Assembly: GCA_003024175.1 (NCBI GenBank)
Contig: MDYQ01000018.1
Location: forward strand, 221,554-285,553
DNA length: 64,000 nucleotides
Direction of reading: 5' to 3'
Source of the DNA: Planoprotostelium fungivorum
Lineage: Eukaryota; Evosea; Variosea; Cavosteliida; Cavosteliaceae
In this document: in pieces, positions 57,067 through 64,000 of the stretch
How positions within the stretch are numbered: position 1 is the stretch's first letter
Layout: each line of letters starts with the position of its first letter
Translations under genes and position numbers: made by a program
Notes under the pieces: model-generated
What the model was told of the DNA's origin: nothing
The model's input: only the letters and a program-made list of their open reading frames with translations
Databases searched by the model: none

Positions 57067-57423
57067 AATAGAGAACGTCGCAGAGTGATAGTAGCGTCAA
57101 TTGTTCAAGCATCTATCCTTCCCTCTCTTCAGTGCGTTGACGTTCCTCTTGTTTCCACTGTCCAACGATGAACTATCAAGCCCATGAACGGTGTACCGCG
57201 AAACTACACCGGCGAGGACGTCAAAGTCACGGAAGCTGATGATTTCCAATTCGTGAATTTGGAGCCAAAGTGAGATTGAAATTGCTTCGGCAATGGTTGT
57301 GCCATTCAATTGCCAATGTCTATTGAACTTCCGTTGGGTTAAAAACTTCAGGCATAGTTCGGAAAATTTCATTTATTCTGAGAATTCTCAGCCCTCGGAC
57401 AGATTAGATCACATCAGGGGGAA
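57067..57423 (-). other. Gap between TBC and SLC25 (right); possible 91-codon ORF
   Basis: On the minus strand an ATG at 57372 opens MKFSELCLKFLTQRKFNRHW ... LWLQIHELEIISFRDFDVLA ... CLNN* (57097). Compared with the left arm it carries extra 15-nt and 6-nt blocks, both multiples of three. The plus strand of the same segment is also open (MNGVPRNYTGEDVKVTEADD). It may be coding on one strand or simply the SLC25 upstream region. Confidence 0.35.
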
Positions 57424-58814
57424 ATGACACAACCCCAACCTACATCTTCATCACTGACAGAAAAGGATGATGGTGATCTGATATACGATGTGAGGACATC
57501 CTGGGATCAGCTACACCTACCCACACTCGCCTTCACGGCTACTAGCATCTATGTCGCTGAGAGTGTCATATACCATCCTTTTGATGTCTTAAGAACTAGA
57601 ATACAGACAACTCAGAAGGTGAGAAAATGACGATTGTCAATCGAGCTCAACGCTTTCAGAGGATGAATCTCGCTGACATCAGAACTTCCATAAAGACTGC
57701 AGGCTTCAGAGGTGACAATCGATCGCATCATCTGACCCATCGATGCTCATTTTACACGTTGACATCCATCTGAAAGTGCATCAAGGTATGTACACTGGCT
57801 ATTGGCCCAATACCATAGGTAATATCCCCGGAAACGCAGTTTATCTCCTCAGCTACAACTTTTTCCGTTCAAAGTTATCCGATTACGCATCAGATGGACG
57901 TAAAGATGGACGATCAGGCAAGTACCGTCATCACGTCCATACGAAGATAGAATCGTCACCACATCACGCTCATCTTCTCTTTAGCAGTCTGGGTGTCTCT
58001 CGCCGCCGGAGGCCTGGCCGATCTAACTTCAAATTTATTTTACGCACCGGTAGATGTGGTCGTGCAGAGATTATTCATTCAGAACGAGAAATCCAAGCGA
58101 TACAAGAACGCAACGGGTGAGAAACATTTCACTACATCCTGCTCGGCCAAGTGTGTGACTCATTTCAGATGCCATCGGTCAGATCTACCGAGCAGATGGT
58201 ATCAAAGGCTTCTATAGAGGCTTCGGTGCCGTTCTCATGACAAACGTCCCGTCATCAGCCGTGTGGTGGGCTTCGTATGAATCGTGCAAGGAAGCATTCT
58301 CTCATCTAGCACACAAGATCCGACCGCAGACGGATTCGGTGAGACATCGATCAGACTTTGATTCTCGCAATGTCGTGATGAGATGACAGAAAGTCATCGA
58401 GCAAAACTTGTTGGCACAATTCGCCGCAGGAGCGACTGCAGGTGTGACCATGGTGCTCGTTACAAACCCGTTAGAGGTGAGATCACGATCATCACACGAA
58501 CTTCCATCATCCATCGGCACGACACCATCTGATGTCATTCTTCACAGGTAGTTAAGACACGCCTGCAGACGCAACACTTTTCACGTCCGGGAGAAGCCGC
58601 TTATTTCTACGCAAACACGTGGCAGGGTTTAAGATCCATCGTCAAGACGGAAGGTGATCTTGAAGACACTACTCATCATCACGAAGAGACACCGACTCGA
58701 ACAGGTCCCAGGGCCCTCTATAAGGGTGTCTTACCTCGTTGTCTCTATTCTTGCGTCTTCTCCAGTCTATCTGGTGTCATCTATGAGTACACGATGAAGG
58801 TCAGTCGAAAGTGA
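57424..58814 (+). CDS. Mitochondrial carrier (SLC25 family), right copy
   Basis: Mirror of 34469-35859, ATG at 57424 and TGA at 58812-58814. The three carrier signatures (HPFDVLRTRIQ, APVDVVVQRLFIQ, NPLEVVKTRLQ) and splice sites are the same as in the left copy, and the readable protein segments are identical. It looks functional. Confidence 0.88.
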
Positions 58815-59287
58815 GCTTCAATCCGATCGACAGAGTTGTCGTAGTTTTCCTTTCTCTACACGGAGGAGAAAATTTTCATTCATCCTGAAATAAAGGATGT
58901 CAATGTGTTCATAACGATCAGTCGGAGCCTTCTAACCAAAGTATGGGCCGATATAGCAGTCTTGGAAGAGTAGCCACTATTTGGCATCAGTATCTCATCT
59001 TTTTTGTATTCACAATCCTGCGACGAATCAAATGGCTTCTGTCGGGATGTAGAGTAAAGCAAAGACGCATGTCGTGCATTCAATTCGAAGAGGGAGGCAG
59101 AGATGCGAGGTCACATCTTCTGTTCATGTTGGTAGATGAGGAGACAGAGGGTGAGGTGAGAGATGGATGCTCATCTGACACACAAATGTCTTGTTCGTCT
59201 CAAATTTTCACGTGAGAATACTGTGCAAGCGAAATGAAAATGCAAGATGTTTTATTCATCTAATGGAGGGGTACTCCCCCGAAGAGG
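58815..59287. other. Intergenic stretch with a right-arm-specific block
   Basis: This lies between the 3' ends of the convergent SLC25 and dehydrogenase genes. About 224 nt (roughly 58960-59210) have no counterpart on the left arm. The flanking CACTATGGGCC-like sequence is only partly shared. An open frame across it (MGRYSSLGRVATIWHQYLIF) has no recognised domain. TTTATTCATC at about 59251 is the dehydrogenase poly(A) signal on the minus strand. Confidence 0.4.
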
Positions 59288-60764
59288 TTACTTCTCCTCC
59301 TCGATGTGCTTGTGGTTGTAGAGGACAGCTCTATATCTCATTCCTCTCTCGTTGAAGTCGTTGAGGGCATCATTTACCTTGTCCATGGGGTAAGGCTCGA
59401 TCCATGTCTTGATGTTCTGCTTGGCAGCCAGCTCCAGCATCTCTCGGATGTCCACAGGAGTACCGATGGCAGAAGCTGTCACATTGTCATTCATCTTCCC
59501 GCCAAATCTCTCACCTCCGATGAACACTCCGTTGATAAGCAGAGTCCACAGACCGACCTCTACCTTCCAGTTGCTGGGGACACCGACGAGAACCATCCTT
59601 CCGTAGGGTTTCAAGAGGTTGAGATATTTGTCGAATGGAATGGATTCATCGTTGGAAGTGCTGATGATGAGGTCCAATGTGCGCTTGTTCTTCTGATCCC
59701 AATCTTGCTCACTCGTGTTGATGAAGTGTGTGGCTCCCTGGAGGTGGTAAGATTTCACATCTGTGTATAACGAGGACATGAATGGATATCATATAGATTG
59801 ACTCACCATCTCGAGAGCATCAGCCTTCTTCTTCTCAGAGTGTGAGATGGCGGTGACTTCAGCTCCCATAGCCTTAGCGAAGAGGAGTCCAAAGTGTCCG
59901 AGCTGGCACTCCTATCAGACCCTTTGTATTATTCCTAACTCACTCCTCCGATTCCAACGATACCGACGTTCTTGGCAGTAGTACCGGCTCCGTTGTGCTG
60001 ATAAAATGTCACAAAATATGACGGACGTATTTAAGTTCGTTACCTTCAAGGGTGAGTACACGGTGATGCCACCGCACAGCATGGGAGCTGCTACGTCAGA
60101 TGGAAGTCCTGATTTTAAGTCAAGGAAAAGATAAGATCGAATGCTCACCCTCAGGGATCGGGATCGCGAAGTGCGAGGGAACACGAATGTAGTCTCCGTA
60201 GCCTCCCTGGGATCTGATTCTCCATGAGATAACGAAGAAGAAGCTCCATATCTCACATGGTTCCGTCGGGGTATCTACCGGTGTAGGTGAAGATCTGACC
60301 CTGGTCGCAGTATTGCTCCATGTCTGTCTTGCAGCGGTGGCAGCTGAGGCACGACCCACATTGAGCTCCAACACCGACACGATCGCCGATCTTCAGACCT
60401 AGGACCGTGAGTGACTACGAAGAGTCACGGGAAAGCGAGCCTCACCTGCTTCTGCTTTCGATCCAATTCGGACGATGGTTCCTACTACCTCATGGCCGAC
60501 GCAGATGGGGTAAGGGGTAGGGCCCCATCCACTGGACAAAGTGTGGACGTCACTGGCGCAGATACCGCAGTGAGTGATCTTGATGTCGACATCGGTCTCC
60601 TCCCAAGTCTTGGGCTCGAATTCCTTCCAGACGAGGTTACCCTTGTGAGAGTCCTTGTCCAGACCTGAGAGTAGAATGAGTCGAGCGAATCGAATGCCGT
60701 ACATATGAGATTGAGTAGAGATAGGTTCACCCATCCATCCTTGAAATTTGTAGTCAGTGCTCAT
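59288..60764 (-). CDS. Zinc alcohol dehydrogenase (CAD-like), intact right copy
   Basis: Mirror of 32750-34218 without the frameshift. ATG at 60764 (MSTDYKFQGWMG), catalytic zinc site KITHCGICASDVHT, CVGHEVVG, structural zinc cysteines (GSCLSCHRCKTDME) and a Rossmann segment. The frame stays continuous through VFIGGERFGGKMNDNVTASA and IGTPVDIREMLELAAKQNIK to KHIEEEK* at 59288. About 350 residues, nine exons. It shows several substitutions against the left copy (SAQS/STQS, TWMEP/TWIEP, NEALNHF/NDALNDF), more than the other gene pairs. The likely role is reduction of aldehydes with NADPH. Confidence 0.9.
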
Positions 60765-61359
60765 CTTCTTTGTTTGTTTGGTTTGATTTGACTCCGTCCC
60801 TCCTCTAACTCGGTGCTTACGTGAGATCGTTCGGAGAGGTATATTTCGATGGTTTCACGTGATGAAACGCATTAACAACCCACGAACCATCGGGGAAGCA
60901 GGATGGATTACTAGTGAACTTGCAGTCAGCTGACGTGATGACACGCATTGCAGAGAATGCTCGGATCCCGTTGCCGACGAGGAAAATCCTCGGGCCCCCG
61001 TTGCCGACGAGATGAAGCTCCGATACCGCCGTCAATCACCACTGAGTCTTCCGACGACTTTGAACCGGTCAGCGCGCACCCGTCGATGGCCTAGTTAGAC
61101 GGTCGGTTCGTTGAGCAACAGATGAATATCATATTCTGACCTTCTGTAACACGGCTTTTAGGACGTGCATTTCAATAGCAGACTTGGTAAATTATAGTGG
61201 ATGTGCTGTTCATCGATTACCGTTCTTGAGTAGCGAAGTTGGCTGTGGTGTCACATTCTGCCTTCAGTATGACACATTTGTCTCCTTGTTCCAAGCCAAG
61301 TAGAATCTGTCTATACAGCGAGGCCACTGCTTAAAAACATTTTTCACACAGACGAAAAG
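60765..61359. promoter_or_regulatory. Divergent promoter region, dehydrogenase / PL8 (right)
   Basis: 595 bp lie between the two divergent start codons. The sequence is recognisably homologous to 32229-32749 but heavily diverged. It includes a right-only block near 61030-61140 and lacks the TATATA patch seen on the left. No ORF is supported. Confidence 0.5.
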
Positions 61360-64000
61360 ATGAGGGGCGTCTTCATCTTCCTCGTCGTATGTCTGAGCGC
61401 ATCAGCTTCCGTCGTAGACGACGTGGCTCTAAGGATACTCTCGAAACAGAGTGTGGCATCTTCTAAAGCAATGGCCACTCTGACTTCTAATGGATCCTTC
61501 TCTAATGTTGATTACACCTCCGGCTGTCAGGCTTCCAGAGCTATCTGGGACGCAGTTAATCACTGGACATTCACGAGTGAGGACATCAATAACAATCGAT
61601 CGGATGAGATCTGACCTTCTTGAAGGTGCTGGCGCAATGCGTTGGTATCAGACGAACGATACAGCCATTCTGGCTGCGGTCAAGTATGTTTTCGCACGAC
61701 ACTCAATCTCCTTCTGATTTCCCAACAGGAGAGCTATGGACTATTGGTTCGCCCACGATTTTCCCGAGGGCCAAAAGTGTTTACCTAACAATGGCTACGA
61801 CAACTGCCCGTGTAATACGCCCGGGCTGTGGAATCCAAACTGGTGGTATCAGGTCATCAAGACTCCTAAAACGGCTGGTCTCTCTTGTGTGGCTCTGGCT
61901 GTTCGTAATCAGCTGAGTGCTCAGCAGAAAGAGGGATGTGTTCGACTTTTGAACCGCGGCGGTCTATACGTGAAGAAGTATACGGGTGAGATGATGATTC
62001 TTTTGATTCACAAGATGATTCATGTGATGAAGATGTGATCTGACGGAAAAAAACAGGAGCGAATCTGTCTGATACGGCATTGGTTGCTGTCTACCTGTCC
62101 ATCGTCACCCGAGATGAATCACTCCTTCTGAGCGCCATGGATCAAGTCAATCGCGCTTGCGATCTGGTCAGCTACCAAGACGGCATCAACTCCGACGGTT
62201 CTTTCATCCAACACGGTGGCCTCCCCTATTTCGCAGGCTACGGACAGATCTTTGTGAGCTCGATCTCATCATCCACGTCTCATCGCACATCAGGCCGCGG
62301 ATATTTTCGATCTGTGGGACACTGTAGGATTGAACCCGAACGCTGCACAGAAATCGGCCGTGTCTCTCTTCATCAGATCTTCAGTCTGGAGCATCTATCA
62401 CGCCAACGGTGTCGCAAATTGGGACTTCCATCAGATGGGAAGGGGAGTCACGTACGGTCCCAATTCCGCCAGGTACTCCGGAGCGTGGAAGCTCATCCAG
62501 TGAGTTTTCGTCGAGTTTTCATGGGATTTTCGTTGATCTCCGTGCAGGAGCACTGCACAACAATGGAACGACACCGCATTGGCCACGGCCATGGCAAGAC
62601 TGCAGGTCAACTCTTCTCTTCAGGGTGTCAACCCTTTCAAGTTGAACGGAGTCAAAGTATTTTACAAGACAGATTATGTCTCTTATCGTAGTGACAATTT
62701 TGTCGTGGGCCTCAAGGTGGGCGATCTCCATCCAAATAATCATCTTTCATAAAAAATCGATCTACAACGTTGTAGATGCTGTCACCTCGTACGTACACTT
62801 CGGAATGCTACAATGGTCAGGGCATACAGAGTCAGCACTACAGTGATGGAGTGGTGTACAATTATGTCAACGGAATGGACTATGTACCTAGTCAAGTGTT
62901 CTGGGGCTACACTCCACCGGGTACGTACGTACTTTACGCACCTGAATTTAGACTCTGGCAGGTGTCACAGTCGATCCTGCATCCCACAAGCTCACCTGCT
63001 CGAACCGTGTCATCGTACGTACCTTACGTTCGATCCTTCTACAACGTCACAGGGTTTGAAGAAATTCGTGGGGAGCGTCAGCAACGGAAGGACTGCTCTG
63101 TCTGCCATGGACTTTCTCAGCCCCATCAACTCCCAACTATCATACAAAAAGTGAGATTCACACCTAAGAAGATTGTTAGCTGACAGAAATCAACAGATCG
63201 TGGCATTTTTTCGGAGGATTGTATGTTGTCGTGGCTACGGACATCGTGCAGAGCAAGGGTCTCCCCGTCATCACTACTTTAGACCATCGCATATCGAGGG
63301 GAGACTTTTCCACTGACACCGGCGTCTTCTCTGTGCCATCTAAGACTTTCCGCGTGAGCCACTTTTCTTCTCACTCTTTTCGTCACGTCGAAAAAATATT
63401 CATCCGATGTAAAAGTTTAAATCTTTTTATTTACGGTAGAATATAGAATCCACAGTGGCTGCATCAAGATCTCGTGGGTTACTACTTCCCATCTCCTTCC
63501 GGTCTTACTCTCAACGTGTCCAACGGAAACGTCAGCGGCAACTGGCAGACCATCGCACCACAAAACGTTCCCGTCACAGCGAAGATCTTCAAGCCCATTT
63601 TAACCACAGACACCGGCTCTTTCGTCTACGTCACCGTCCCCGGCCTCAACCAGAAGAACTTCTCTTCTCTCCTCCCTACTCTACGCAGCTCCATTCGAGT
63701 GATCCGTGCCAACGGAGATTTACACGCCGTACAGCACTTGACCAATCGCACCCTCACGGCGGCCTTTTTCTCTCCCGGCAACGTCAGCTTCAACACCGGA
63801 AAGGAGAACGTCACCATCGGTATCGATGCACCTTGCATCATCACCGTGTCGTATGGATATTCAGACAATGCCACCGTTATACATGCAGCGGATCCCACAC
63901 AAACGCTGACTGGTGTCAACGTGTTCGTTCAGTGCAAGATGTGTGTCAGCCCGGGAGACAGTAAATTCAACATTGCGTTTCAGAAGGGATGGCAGGCGGG
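61360..64000 (+). CDS. Polysaccharide lyase family 8 enzyme (right copy, cut by window end)
   Basis: Mirror of 29515-32228. ATG at 61360 with signal peptide MRGVFIFLVVCLSASASV; the same NWWYQVIKTPK, DGSFIQHGGLPYFAGYGQIF and NWDFHQMGRGV active-site blocks. The frame is open to the window edge (FNIAFQKGWQAG), where about 24 codons of the left protein remain unseen. Differences from the left are few and near the N-terminus (TPTG/TSNG, TATL/TAIL). It is probably functional. Confidence 0.9.

Larger units (their letters stand above)
48207..64000. repeat. Right arm of the giant inverted duplication
   Basis: Mirror image of 29588-44610. The inner boundary is at 48207 (TATCATAGGTAATG). The outer end lies beyond the window, because homology to the left PL8 gene is still perfect at 64000. 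It contains about 780 bp more than the left arm, mostly in four blocks: near 60.8-61.3 kb, 58.9-59.2 kb, 53.4-53.9 kb and 51.0-51.2 kb. Confidence 0.97.

Overview
The window is protein-coding nuclear DNA from a eukaryote with compact, intron-dense genes. Most introns are about 40-80 nt with GTGAG/GTGATG-like donors, and many are filled with GATGATG runs. All three standard stop codons are used. Conserved housekeeping genes (NOG1, SART1/Snu66, phosducin-like protein, TBC1D15-type Rab GAP, DPH6-like ligase) sit beside lytic-enzyme genes (GH19-like chitinase/lysozyme, PL8 polysaccharide lyase, sedolisin). Short introns plus this hydrolase set suggest a free-living predatory protist, most likely an amoebozoan related to Protostelium/Planoprotostelium. 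That placement is inference.

Region 1 (1-29.5 kb) is single-copy. It holds a 3' gene end (+), NOG1 (-), a frame-broken hypothetical gene (-), a very long cysteine-rich multi-pass membrane protein gene (-, about 3.5-10.7 kb), a charged hypothetical gene (-), a MORN-repeat gene (+), a DEP+DUF547 gene (-), a beta-propeller gene (-), SART1 (+), a histidine-phosphatase gene (+), an N-formylglutamate amidohydrolase-like gene (+), a stray TBC-domain gene fragment (+), a phosducin-like gene (-), small hypothetical genes, and a secreted hevein-PAN-GH19 protein (+).

Region 2 (about 29.6-64 kb) is one giant inverted duplication. The left arm (29,588-44,610) and right arm (48,207 to the window end) are mirror images around a unique spacer of about 3.6 kb. 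Outside to inside, each arm carries a PL8 lyase, a zinc alcohol dehydrogenase, an SLC25 carrier, a TBC1D15-like Rab GAP, a small hypothetical gene, a sedolisin, a small ORF, a cytochrome b5-like protein, a DPH6-like ligase and the C-lobe of a protein kinase. The arms are nearly identical in coding sequence but differ by indels, and decay is reciprocal. The dehydrogenase is frameshifted only on the left and the Rab GAP only on the right. Two small genes look intact only on the right.

The spacer and inner left arm encode one transmembrane receptor: a beta-helix-type ectodomain, a GPS autoproteolysis motif, one membrane helix and a tyrosine-kinase-like domain whose DFG is GFG. The right inner breakpoint cuts the mirrored kinase inside an intron, leaving an orphan C-lobe. 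The spacer also holds two tRNA-3'-end-like elements beside the right breakpoint.

Functionally, the secreted and surface proteins (GH19, PL8, sedolisin, two large receptors) fit a phagotroph that digests cell walls and glycans. The remaining genes serve ribosome assembly, splicing, translation-factor modification and endosomal traffic. All exon structures were read by eye from the sequence; no alignment or RNA evidence was available.
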